From Diphasiastrum complanatum (Eukaryota; Streptophyta; Lycopodiopsida; Lycopodiales; Lycopodiaceae): a stretch of 64,000 bases of DNA. Below the pieces are notes generated by a model. That model did no database searches, had not been told where the DNA came from, and saw nothing but the letters and a program-made list of their open reading frames with translations. The translations under genes were made by a program, and so were the position numbers. The stretch covers positions 3,948,039-4,012,038 of the forward strand of contig CM055106.1 of assembly GCA_029204225.1 (NCBI GenBank), written 5' to 3'. The first letter of the stretch is position 1, and each line of letters starts with the position of its first letter. Positions 53,981-64,000 of the stretch are shown here, in pieces.

Positions 53981-56810
53981 GACCAAGGGTTTTATGTGCA
54001 CTTTTGTGCGCACACACACAAAAGTGTGTTAAAAGCAACTCTAGTGTTGAAAGTAAGCAAAAAATACTCATTTTTGAAAATTTGATGGACTTGCCTTTGA
54101 CTTGCTCTTGCATATTGATGTTGTTGGATTGGATCTAGGGATCGATAAGAGGTTTGAGTTTGATTCATACATTGTCTATTTTATATTCAATTATACTTTG
54201 CTATCTCATTGAAGCTCGTCAAAAGTCCAAACATGAAATGCACTCTATGTGCATGGCATTTGGCAAAGTGACTAGCGTAGTTAGAGTCAAGTATAACAAA
54301 ATCAACATTTAGCAAATTCAATGTGTCAATTACATATTTGATTCTAAATATATGTGCAAATATGATCTTAAATACCTAATACATGATGCTTGAAGAATTA
54401 ATCAAGTGTGATTATTTAGATAGACTCATTTATTATACAAAACATTCAGTTAAAGAAGGTTTGATATATATTTATATTTATTAAAGCTAAACTTGTCGTC
54501 ATTGAAAAAGAAAACATGTCAAGGTGATGTCGTCTTGAATGATCATATTTGCAATAACATTTTAGTTGAATGTTATGAATTTTTCGTACATGATACTTTA
54601 TTTAGATTACAATCATGCTTAGATTTTTTACTTTCTAGCCCTACTATAATGATGTATGTTGATGTCAGTCAAAATGGATAGAAAACCTTTTCTCACAAAA
54701 TTTAAAAAGTATTGTATTGAATTGATGCTACAAAAGGTACATATCCTATGAGTATGAAAATGACTCTATAGAACTCATATAATGGTAATATGTCTATGGG
54801 AAAACAAAGTTATTGGCAATGTTTGTCTTTTTTAAAACATGGTATGGTAATGCAAAATAATAATAAAATGCTATGATACTTGAATTGTCTATGCTTGAGA
54901 TGTTTTCTTTGTTGTAGCAAAATGTACTTCATGGTTGTTTTTCAAATTTTATATAATTGATATTTGTTGGTAGAGAACAAGCCAAAGTACAAGATATATT
55001 CATTGTAAAACTTGTTGTTAGTATGAATCTAAGACCATTGTTGATGGTTAGATGATAATTTGAAAGCACTCCTTGTTTTTATTTTTTGATTTTTTTATTT
55101 CTTTGTAAAAACTTTGTACTTGAAAATGAAAATGAAAATGAAATTTGATGTGACCTTTAAGGTGGTGAAACTATGAAATTAATTATCCTAATTACTTAAA
55201 TATTACAATACAAAACTAATGTCATTCAATTGGTCTTTCAGTCTATGTTTATGTCATTTTTAGATGAATGTCTGTCACTCTGCAAATATTGCCATTTTCT
55301 ATACACAACTAGCAACTTTAGTCATTACATTTCAAAGATTGTCTATAATAAGCTAATCTAAAATGATATATCTGATTATAATTCACAAATGATTGATTGT
55401 ATTAATTCATCTTCTTGTAGTCAAATATAAATCCATTAATTTCTCAAATCAAAGTGATCAAAGGAATGTCAACACATGACCTCTTTTGAGCTGCATCCAT
55501 TAACTTGGTTTCTTTTGAGCTTGTATTTCTAAAAAAAAAAAAAAAATAGTGATCACTTTGACTAAAATATTTTCTCGATTATCCATGCATTTATCTAGAT
55601 TTACCTATAACATTTCATCATATATAATCAAATAATCCATATAAAATGATCTTTTTTTTGGGCAAACCAACATAGAACTAGTCCATTATACACAAAATGT
55701 AGGTGGCATGCCCCACTCCAAAAAGGTTGAGTAGTGCTAAGCTAGCATACTATATTAATTAAAAGTGTTAAAACTAAGGGAGTTGTTCCAACTATCGCAT
55801 ATGGGATATCAAACTAGGCCTCAATAGTAACTATTTGGCATACTTAATAGCTCTAAAAATAGATACATCCAAAATTTTAAAAGCTAGCTTAATAATTATA
55901 TGACATACTTACTAGTTCTAAAAATAGATACATCCAATTTTCATCATTAAAGATTTTTTTTTGTTCTTAGTGTAGGCTTATGTTAGCCTCACCAGCAATA
56001 GCTTATTAATCAGATGTCAAGTATGATGAGATGAGGTAAGCTTTGAGGTTAAAAAGTAAATAGTGGAGTTGTGTATACTAAATGGGAGCTTGATGGAGAG
56101 TTTGGTTGAAGTCACAGAGTCTTAATTGTAGGCCTTTGTGGATTGATAGAAGTTACTTCAATGAAAGCTCACAATATAATGATTGTCGACTTTGAATCTT
56201 AAAAAAAATATTTTCATATTTAAATGTTTGTCAATGTGATTGTAATTGATGTGTGAGTGTATCGACTTTGAGAAAAGATCAACGATTGAGAAGAAAAAAG
56301 CATAAAGGAAATTGATGATCTTCCATCAAAAGGAAGATATCAAAAGAGAATGATTTGGGATTTTTTTAAGTTTCTTTGTATATACAATTTTATAATTTGA
56401 TTCAATTTCTTTTTCTTAAGTTATAAATATTATTAATTATATTTAGTTTTTATCATTTTCTTAGTTTGTGTAGATAGGCATTAGTTGCACATCAACATTT
56501 GAAAGATGACATTAGTATAAGAAAATATTTGGATTTTGTGCTAATAGCTGGATTGACAATATTCTTAGAAACAAAAATCAATATGTTAATATAAAGTCCA
56601 AAATTATTGAAGGCTTAGTGAATCAAGTAGTCAAAACTAGTAATGATTGACATTTGGCCAACTGTGTATGATTTTCTATTTTGCTATTACTTGAACTCAA
56701 AGTAGAAAGTGATATTCTCAACAAGGTATTGGAAAGAATTATGGGTGTTTCTTTTTACATCAATGAAATTTGCAATTTAAAGGTAGGTGCAATGACTTAC
56801 AACTCAAATA
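53981..56810. other. AT-rich DNA without recognisable genes
   Basis: 2.8 kb with all frames closed at short intervals and no LTR or PBS signal. Small features: a (GAAAAT)n run at about 55118-55141, A-rich run near 55530-55546, and a direct repeat of TAGTTCTAAAAATAGATACA and TCCAA (about 55848 and 55912, 62-64 bp apart). It may be old unidentifiable repeat or unique intergenic DNA. Confidence 0.5.
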
Positions 56811-57049
56811 GTATTGTTCTTGACCTTTGGGGGGGGGGCCTTCATCTTGCTCCAAGATCTAGGTCATGAGGAAGCTTCAAACACATTCATTTCGATCTTA
56901 GAGATTGCACCCCTGGAGTCATGGGCCAACTATCTTGTTAATAGCATAGTAGCTCCACTCACTTATACATTGTCCCTCAATCTACAATATCAAGATATGG
57001 CCCTGAAGTTACACACACTTTTTTTACTCAAAGGCTACACCAACTTAAT
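56811..57049 (+). other. Unassigned frame next to a G10 run
   Basis: GGGGGGGGGG at about 56829-56838 precedes a 79-codon plus frame (56814-57053) with no known motif. Confidence 0.3.
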
Positions 57050-57537
57050 GTGAGATATTGTAAGGAGAACCACCTCCATGATCCTACTTACAAGACACAC
57101 CTAAGGGAATAATAGTGGAGCCAAACCACCCAACTATGCAGAATCTACTGATCAATCGCCCATAGCATCACTCCCATGTCATAGAATAGGATTCAGGTGT
57201 AGAGAGAGAATTATGGCAATGAAAACACAAACTAGAAAGGGAGTAGGGCGAGTTCTTGCAAGAGGATATAGCCTCTGCTTTACCTGTGCACATGCAATAG
57301 TAATAAAAAACATGTGTGAAATATTCTAGGCTTGGATGGGCATGTGCAAAGCTCCACATGCAATAGCTCCACATCCAATCAGATGTGTGACTCGCTCCTC
57401 ACAAGGTTATCAATTACATTTTTGGCTTGGTTTGGAATAACGAGACATAATCATAATCATAATCTCGAGTACTAGAGTACCGGGTATTTAGGATTAGGAT
57501 TAAGTTGAATCCTGTTTACAAGATGTGGACATAACAT
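57050..57537 (-). repeat. Candidate minus-strand LTR
   Basis: TGAGATATTG at the left and GACATAACA at the right give TG...CA ends of about 488 bp. The right end adjoins TTCTTCCCCCCTTGAA, the complement of a strong polypurine tract. The combination suggests the 3' LTR of a minus-strand element. No second LTR copy is in the window. Confidence 0.55.
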
Positions 57538-58639
57538 TCTTCCCCCCTTGAATAGGATATGTCCTCAGAATACGAAAGAAAATTAGAAACTATTTTTTTT
57601 ACTTCCAATCCTTACCTAGAAAATAATTATCCTTAGTTTGACTTCAAATATCAAATGAGTACTTAGAGATGGAACATATATCAATTTTCTACCTATATTC
57701 TCCAAATTGAGATTATGCATCTCCTCTTTGGTGAATATCCTATAATGATCTCTTCCCAAATGCGACACAAAATGACCTAGTCTTGCAGCAAAAGCTCTGT
57801 CCACTTTATAAATGTAAAGAAACAGATCATACAGATCCATGAACTATCTAAATCGAAAAGTCTAATTGCATATGGATAAAGTCTTTTATTCATATAATCC
57901 ATTGCAAATGATAGTGCATCTAGATTTGCTCTAGCCGTCGCTAATATGTCTTTTCTTGTTGTAAATTGACAAAAGACAGAATCAATTTCATTTGAAAATG
58001 GTTGATAAACCAATAACGCTTTGCATTTCTCATTCAGTAGTGCAATCCATTGGTAGAAATGAGTGAATCTAAATTACACAAGCAATGAAGGTGGGTATTG
58101 ACCTAGAACACAAATCAAGGGATGTGAAAACAATATGCAAATAGAACGCACAAACTTGTAAGGTAAAAATGAACTAATTTCACAATTATATATACTCTTA
58201 AGAAAAAAAATTCAATTTTTTTTTAATTTATTCATCAATGTGCGAAAAGACAAAATGACACAATACCCATTGTAGATAAATTATTTATTTACAATGAGGC
58301 AACTCCCTCTACAAATAACATAATTGAATTGTTTCGATTGCAGTCATTTTCAGAGATGTGTGCTGATTGAGACAACCAATGCTTGCTAATGCAAATTTTA
58401 TTTGCCCTCCATTCTGAATGTTTAGCGCCAGCATTAGAAGACATCCACGCTCTTTACCGATTATGGTTTGAATTTGCCAATGCACTGGGTAGAGTTGTCT
58501 GGTCACTTTTTTTGCTCTAGAAATTATGTCCCTATAAAATCAATCAAAAGTTTTGATCAATGTATTGTCAAAAATCTCTCTTGGTTATTTTATGATTTTA
58601 TGTTTGTGAGTACATTTCATATTTGTGAAGCATGTTCCC
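57538..58639. other. Possible element interior, no domain
   Basis: Short minus frames (57840-57616, 58013-57777) without known motifs. If the LTR at 57050 is real this would be its 3' interior. Confidence 0.35.
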
Positions 58640-59220
58640 ACATGTGTAAAATAGCTAGAAATAGTTTATAATGTTGTCTTTAGGGGTATCATAAAGATTG
58701 CTAGTCAAGTGTCTTGGTGTCACTAGATAGGGCCAATTTTGGCTTTAGAGGTCAAATGGTCAAGTACACATGTTTTGTCATGATTAGGCCAAAATTGAGT
58801 TGTGATGTAACTCGAGCTATTTAGGTTGCTTACACATGTCAAGTTTAGATTTGATGAGTGATGCACCCTATGTGGTGGCAAAAGTCAAAGGGTCCAATCT
58901 TAAGAGAGAGATGTGTTGGAAGGGTCCAATCAAAAGTGAGGGATGTTGCATCACACATCCAATAGGATTAGAGAGACTATGTTTAAGGGGTCCAATAGGA
59001 ATTAAGCTTGGATCTCCACAAGTTTCTATATGTACTTTCATTCCCTTCATTAATGTATGAGAGATCTATGAGTTTTTGAGTCAATTTGGAGATTTGCCAA
59101 TTTTGCTTGTATTGCCTTCTCTTTCTAGATGAGCCCAAAAGTGGTATTTTCTCTCTACCCGAGGAGAAGAGCTTGTTGGGACTTGGTTTATTTCATGAAG
59201 TCTTCCACACGTGTGATACA
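58640..59220 (+). repeat. LTR fragment related to 15202-15815
   Basis: Shares ATGTTTTGTCATGATTAGG, GGTGGCAAAAGTCAAAGGGT, GATGTTGCATCACA, AAGTGGTATTTTCTCTC and CTACCCGAGGAG with the reverse complement of 15400-15815. The outer end is unresolved; the inner end is cut at CACACGTGTGATACACC. Confidence 0.8.
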
Positions 59221-59400
59221 CCTTTTGGTTTTGTATTCATGACACTATTTGTTGATGATTCTCTAATGATAAAGAATTGTCTAAAATTGATCCAGTGAAA
59301 TAAAAACTCAGATATATGATGAGTTTGACATTTTAGATCTTGGAGAAGCGAAGATATGTGTGGGATTGCAGATAGATAGAGACAGGTCTTGAAAATGGAA
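59221..59400 (+). pseudogene. Copia RT scrap with YVDD-type motif
   Basis: FGFVFMTLFVDDSLMIKNCL (59228-59287), then in shifted frames YDEFDILDLGEAKICVGLQI and DRDR. The catalytic motif reads FVDD. About 60 residues remain between an LTR fragment and another LTR. Confidence 0.85.
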
Positions 59401-59444
59401 GATCATCTATCTTGACTTTTGGCTATGATAAAGTTTTTTCTACA

Positions 59445-60173
59445 TGTATGTAATGTTCCATATTGAAAATACCAAATTTGGCCTAGAGGAAACTTGAGCT
59501 ACATGGTTATATGAGATCTAGTTGGTCAAGTACAACATGCATATAGAAGTTTGGCATAGAAATGTCAATTATAGGCTTGTAGAAACATGAGTCATATCAC
59601 ATGCAAAGGTTGTAAGTGTTCCAAAGTGACATGCAAAGCATGCACAAAGTGTAATGGACACATGCATAGTGATTTGGACAATTCTAGTTTAGAAGTTGCC
59701 ACATGGTAAAAGTAGGTAGATAGATATGCATGTAAAGTGACATATGTCACTAGTTTGTTAGTTTGCACTTTTAGATGTCGAACAAAGTAGATGAATGCTA
59801 GCTCTACCTCGAGCTATTCCATCCACCATAAATGTATGAGAGTTCTCTCAAAATTTTTGATGATGAACCAAGCATCGAAGTTAATTCTTGTCAATTTGGA
59901 TTTTTAACCTTTTATGCTTGAATTTTGTACTCTCTCTCTAACTCGTGGAGGAGGCTATGCTAATGCATTAATTTCTTTGTACTTTCATCATTCTTTATGA
60001 AAGTAACTATTCTTTGATTACTAGCATGCTAGATTGTGGTTTAGTCATATATTCTTGAACTAGATCTTGATACTCAATCTAGAATCAGGTTATGTGCTAA
60101 ACACAAAGGTTAATAAAGATCATTCACAATTGGAATTGGCATTCCACACGTGTGAAACTTCTAGATTTCATCA
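59445..60173 (+). repeat. LTR of copia N (3' end defined)
   Basis: Ends CACACGTGTGAAACTTCTAG...TTTCATCA directly before a PBS. The start is uncertain; TG at about 59445-59451 is one choice. Confidence 0.6.
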
Positions 60174-60185
60174 TGGTATCAGAGC
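60174..60185 (+). other. Primer-binding site of copia N
   Basis: TGGTATCAGAGC, exact consensus, adjoining the LTR end. Confidence 0.93.
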
Positions 60186-60750
60186 CAAATTAAGCTTTGT
60201 ATGCTATAATCATTGCCAGTGTAAGAAATTTTGAGTGCTATTCAAGCAAGGAAGTTGTTTTTCACTTTTCTCTACCTTTTCTAGAAAAGTGTTTGAGTCA
60301 AGTTTTTCAGACCAAAATCGGAATTGTATGGAATTTTAGAATTTTGCACGTGTGAAAATCAAAATATTTTAGACCTCTTTATTTCCTTTATTATAGGTCC
60401 AAAGAATTTGATGTTATAGCTTGATGGAAAGCTAGTGAGGTAGTTATTACATTTCTTCAATCAATTTGATTATTTTTTAAATCAATTGCGTTGTCTTTGA
60501 ACAGTTCACACGTGTCAAAGAAGAAAGAACCAAAATTTTTCTATACTCCAATTCAAGTTGAGAGGTTGATCTAGTTTGCTTTGTATTGGTGGAATATTTG
60601 AGACCTATCTCAAATTCAGTTGCAAGATTTCACATAGGATTTTGTAGTACACCTTTTGAAAATTCCTATAGTGAGAAGTGTAGCAACATTTAGTATATCA
60701 AGAACAAGTTCAAACATATTGTTGTCCATTTACAAGTAGTCTTCACAATA
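60186..60750 (+). other. Leader of copia N
   Basis: About 560 bp between PBS and gag, no coding. It contains CACGTGTGAAAATC (60347) and TTCACACGTGTC (60505). Confidence 0.65.
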
Positions 60751-60970
60751 ATGGCTTCAGTAGGAGGATATCTCTTAGAAGCAAGTGAAAGACTAAGTAC
60801 CTCCAATTATTCAATCTGGAAGGTCCAGATGGAGTCTATTCTTATACTCCAAGATGTAATGGATATAGTACTTGGTATTGAGGAGGAGCCTCAAGCTTAA
60901 CTTGAAATACCAAAATTTAAGAAGAGAGCTAGAATGGCTTTACATTTCATTAAGATGAATGTATCTAATG
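60751..60970 (+). pseudogene. Copia N gag N-terminus, truncated
   Basis: MASVGGYLLEASERLSTSNY, SIWKVQMESILILQDVMDIV, a stop at EEEPQA-stop-LE, then KFKKRARMALHFIKMNVSN. Close to copia A gag. It ends abruptly at about 60970; nothing of pol follows. Confidence 0.9.
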
Positions 60971-61190
60971 TAAGATAACCTTAAGTGGGGAAGGGACATT
61001 AGTAGGATAGTTATCTCTGCTTCATTCAATCTTGACGGACGTTGTTTGTCGACATATCGAGAAGAAATGAGAAAGAAGGAAGGAATCCTCACACACAAAG
61101 AAGTGGATGTACGCATTAATGTATCCACTAGTGTTATCATATTTTTTTCATACCATTAGGCTTGAGGGTTATAATTATCATTGAGGTAAG
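60971..61190 (+). repeat. Stray sequence with the satellite hairpin core
   Basis: TTGACGGACGTTGTTTGTC at about 61033-61051, preceded by a CTTCATTCAATC context, resembles the core of the 28-29 kb array. Only the core matches well, so it is at most one diverged unit. Confidence 0.4.
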
Positions 61191-61237
61191 GTTATGTGGC
61201 TACTGTAACATACTAATACGAAATATACTATGAATTT

Positions 61238-61870
61238 TTTGTGAAAGTACTGTACTTTAGGACCATAAATGGATCTACAAAAGATCCACAAGAGTGATTG
61301 GATGCTTGCTTAACAATCTATCAAGAAACTAGACACAAAAAAATTGATCTAGATTGGTAGTTTGACAAACAACAAGCATTAACAATCACAAGACTTGATC
61401 AACATTGAAATACGAGCCCACACGTGTGTAATACAGGCTGTAGTATGGCCTTCAACCTGAGAAACAAGTAAAAATTGATTTGGTTTCATTTGGATCACAA
61501 AAACTCAATGTACATAGTGAACTAGCTTGAGATTGCCAATGAGCTCCAAAAATTTTCTATCTTCTCACTATGGGAGCTTGGAATATATAGCAAATTCGAC
61601 TTCCTTCTTGAAATTAGGTGGATTTCTAGCATGTAATAAGGAAGTTAACTCACCCTTCTTGCCCTAAAATGAAACCCTAAACCCTAGATCCTAGACTTAT
61701 GCTTGGTAGGTAGCTAGTTGGTCAATTTTTCACCTTAAACTTAGGTGTCGATCCTATAAAGTAGGGATGACCACCAAATAGACATGACCAACTCTCTTGA
61801 CTTGACCTAACCTACATTAGGAGTGGGTTTCCACGTGGCATCTTGGCCTCACATGTGTGGAATCCACTTA
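61238..61870 (-). other. LTR-like sequence with G-box palindromes
   Basis: ACACGTGTGTAAT (about 61420) and CACATGTGTGGAATCC (about 61851), with AGAAACTAGACACAAAAAAATT resembling E-family LTR wording. Boundaries not resolved; no PBS. Confidence 0.4.
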
Positions 61871-62640
61871 TGTACAAAATTTACATTATACTACAGTTTT
61901 TGATCAAGCTAGATTTGCCAATTTTTGGCAATTCTTCACATTTTTTAAAGATATAAAAGGTAAAAGACACATGAAGTTCTATTTGAGCACTATCGTAATA
62001 CATAAAAAACCAAAACTATGTTACACACAAGCCACCCATCCCAGTTTTGTGCTAGGAAACACATGCTTAACCTTTTGGTTTCCAAAAAATTAATAAGCAC
62101 CAAAAGCCTTTCTAAAGTATAAGAATTTAAATCTAGGAGAAAGAGGGCTTTTTTTTTTTTTTTTTTTCGTGTTTTTTGGTCCAACCCTCCTGCTCCTTTG
62201 TTTTGCAAATAATAAAACCAAAAACCTACGTGTCCCCCCACAACCTTTGCCAGAGGCCTCACAAATCCATACACAACACCCAAAAGAAACCTATGAGCCA
62301 CAAGCCACACACCATTCAAAAAGAAGCCCCGAAGCCCATTCAAATAGACCATCAAACAAGAAAAAAAAAAAACCACAAATCCCCAAAAAAAAAACCCTAA
62401 GCAAAAAAGCTCAAAAATTCCATAACCCATTCAAGAAGCCCATGCAAAAAACCCCATTCAAACGCCGATAAACCCATTTAAAAAAAAAAAACCGTTCAAA
62501 AATCTAAAAAGAAAAAACCCTTAACCCAAAAAAAAACCCAAGACTCCATAACCCATTCAAGAAGCCCATGCAAAAAAAAACATTCAAAAGTCATTCAAAA
62601 GCCGAAAAAAATCAAAACAAAAACTCAAACAAAAGAAACC
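61871..62640. other. Low-complexity T-run and CA/A-rich stretch
   Basis: A T-run of about 19 at 62149-62167. Then A-rich sequence with recurring CCCATTCAA, AAGCCCATGCAAAAAA and AAACCC words (62260-62620), a loose minisatellite. Frames here (Lys/Pro-rich) are artefacts. Isolated CCCTAA words are not a telomere array. Confidence 0.6.
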
Positions 62641-62699
62641 CGTCATACCCTAACCTAAAATCTCTTTCTTCATCTTCTGCGTAGACTTCCGCCACCCAC

Positions 62700-62965
62700 C
62701 TATTCCTTCCACAGCCCGTTCAAGGAGCTTCTGGATCGTCGCACACCTCCTCCTTCTCCAACGCGTTCAGGGAGCTTCTGGATCACGCTCCTGCTTGCTC
62801 GAACTCGGTCCCGGATCGCGCCTTCAGGCTTGTTTTGTTCCCAGCGTCTTCCTCCTCCTCCAACACATTCAGGGAGCTTCTGGATCTCGCTCCTGCCTGC
62901 TCGAACTCGGTCCCGGATCGCGCCTTCAGGATTGTTTTGTGCCCAGCCTCTTCCTCCTTTGACAT
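62700..62965 (+). repeat. GC-rich tandem duplication, about 100-bp unit
   Basis: TTCAGGGAGCTTCTGGATC, GAACTCGGTCCCGGATCGCG and CCTTCAGG occur in two nearly identical units (about 62763 and 62866), with a shorter first unit at about 62716. It is far more GC-rich and CpG-rich than its surroundings. Confidence 0.85.
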
Positions 62966-63472
62966 CGCGCTCGACGTGCTTCTGGCCTACGGTTCTGTCT
63001 ACTGGAACTGATTGCTGGATTGCATATGCTGGCCTTCATTGCCCAAGAGTTCATCCTGCGTTGTGGCCACAAATTTGCTAGTCATCCTGTTGTTCTCCTA
63101 AATTGCGCCTGTTGGATTGCGTTGTCCATAGATTCGCTACCCATTGTTTTGCTCATCACTCATCCTACGCTCGCACCATCATTCCCATTGCAAGTATGTC
63201 GCTCATCCTTCAACGTCTCTCTACAAGTTCTTTTTTTTACAAATCTTTTTTCTGATGCACACTTTGCATAACCCCTTTTCTAATGTACAGTTCTAATATG
63301 CACAAAAACATCAAATGCAGATCGGAGTGGCCTAACACGGATGCTAAAGACCCGTTCTCTACAAACCAATGCACTTTGTTCAGCATGCACCAAGGGCTAT
63401 AGATCCACAAAACAGATTCTACAAACATTCTGTTTGAATACCATGCAAAACACAACCTAAATAGATCTCATT
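62966..63472 (+). other. Continuation of the GC-rich stretch, then AT-rich DNA
   Basis: 62966-63230 stays moderately GC-rich with pyrimidine-rich words and no convincing frame. It could be a 5' UTR/LTR R-U5-type region. 63240-63470 shows nothing. Confidence 0.35.
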
Positions 63473-63720
63473 CTATTGGATTGAATCCATCTCAACAAAA
63501 TAAACAAAAGAAAGACGTACACACCTTGGTCCTAAAGCAACAAGTAGATGTAGAGTATTCCACTTACAAACCGGTGCAAAGGTCTCCTCATAGTCGATGC
63601 CTTTATTTTGTGCGTACCCTTTGATCACCAGTCTTGCCTTGTGCTTTGCTATACTTTCATTTGCATGATACTTAGTCCTGTATAGCCATTTGCAACCAAT
63701 GGGTTTCTTGAGTGAACAAC
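63473..63720 (-). pseudogene. Copia RT N-terminal scrap
   Basis: The minus strand reads KPIGCKWLYRTKYHANESIA, KHKARLVIKGYAQNKGIDYE, ETFAPVCKWNTLHLLVALG (63706-63530). The RT entry motifs are intact over about 60 residues. Cut on both sides, by unassigned sequence at left and an LTR end at right. Confidence 0.9.
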
Positions 63721-63844
63721 TATATGTATAGTGTAATTTCATTTTGAGAAATACAGTTGCTATGTGAGCTTGCTGTGGAGAGCGTTTTCTGTCTGTGTTA
63801 CTGTGTAGCATGATCTGTGTTCCTGTGCAAAGCAAATTCTAAGT
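63721..63844 (+). repeat. LTR 3' end (+)
   Basis: About 120 bp of LTR end (GTTACTGTGTAGCATGATCTG) before a PBS. It ends AATTCTAAGT rather than CA, so a few bases have changed or the LTR end lies slightly left. Confidence 0.5.
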
Positions 63845-63856
63845 TGGTATCAGAGT
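63845..63856 (+). other. Primer-binding site at the right edge
   Basis: TGGTATCAGAGT, one base from consensus, followed by a leader that runs off the window. An ATG at 63949 opens only a short frame (MEREALVHGF), so it is not a clear gag start. Confidence 0.75.
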
Positions 63857-64000
63857 CATACAGGGAGTGTACACAGTACAACATCGCCGTTGAAGAGAGC
63901 TTCGGGAGAACTGTCTTCTAAGAGTTCGGGGTTTACGACGGGTTGAAGATGGAAAGAGAAGCATTGGTGCACGGTTTCTAGTTTATAGAGGCTTGCCAAG

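Noticed and set aside
62169-62471. 100-codon Lys/Pro-rich frame
   Set aside because: Low-complexity A- and C-rich DNA; overlapping frames are equally open and show no domain.
61676-62660. CCCTAA words suggesting interstitial telomere repeats
   Set aside because: Only isolated words in A/C-rich low-complexity sequence; no tandem TTTAGGG array.
2525-63856. TGGTATCAGAGC motifs as tRNA gene ends
   Set aside because: No cloverleaf adjoins any of them; each lies next to an LTR end, as expected of primer-binding sites.

Overview
This window is intergenic DNA from a large, repeat-rich plant nuclear genome. The evidence is the density of nested, decayed Ty1/copia and Ty3/gypsy LTR retrotransposons, primer-binding sites complementary to plant initiator tRNA-Met (TGGTATCAGAGC and variants, at least eight copies), long (GA)n microsatellites, plant-style GT-AG introns and low GC. 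The species cannot be fixed from sequence alone. No convincing intact host gene, tRNA or rRNA was found. The only long undamaged reading frame is the RT-RNase H part of one copia element at 5907-7529.

Layout. At 1-1075 is a gypsy pol remnant (-). At 1199-1744 are two (GA)n tracts joined by a degenerate unit of about 69 bp. At 2525 is a copia primer-binding site (+). From about 2985 to 14115 lies the most unusual locus: two decayed, intron-bearing, divergent genes. One reads (-) from 4003. The other reads (+) from 11654 and contains a ParB/sulfiredoxin-like GGxHxxxA motif. Between them is a large inverted repeat built from 17-bp palindromes of the form CCTATGCTSAGCATAGG. A complete copia element (5051-11330, target duplication TGCTC) split this inverted repeat. 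A second palindrome family follows at 14262-14600.

From 15.2 to 26.7 kb are nested elements: a short copia-type element with a possibly chimeric LTR; copia C (-) split by a solo LTR; and copia D (-) split by a gypsy element (18983-23546) that itself contains a copia scrap. From 26.6 to 29.6 kb are copies of a MITE and a satellite of about 15 units with a hairpin core. From 29.7 to 34.1 kb are orphan reading frames, including a long unrecognised (-) coding region interrupted by a second MITE. From 35.2 to 40.9 kb are a gypsy integrase (-), copia K (-) with a 5' LTR, and a gypsy RNase H (+).

From 42.4 to 54.0 kb is a copia cluster. Copia tail, LTR and PBS lead into copia F (+). F's gag is split by the complete element E (46173-51479, target duplication TTTTC), whose interior carries an internally duplicated coding segment instead of a normal pol. 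From 54 to 64 kb the DNA is AT-rich with no genes, then LTR pieces, copia gag and RT scraps, a GC-rich tandem duplication, and a final LTR end with PBS at 63.8 kb.

Genes do not work together here in the usual sense. The relations are insertion order (A into the palindromic locus, G into D, E into F, MITE into the orphan coding region). The possible exception is the divergent gene pair, which looks like the remains of an undescribed two-gene mobile or selfish element.
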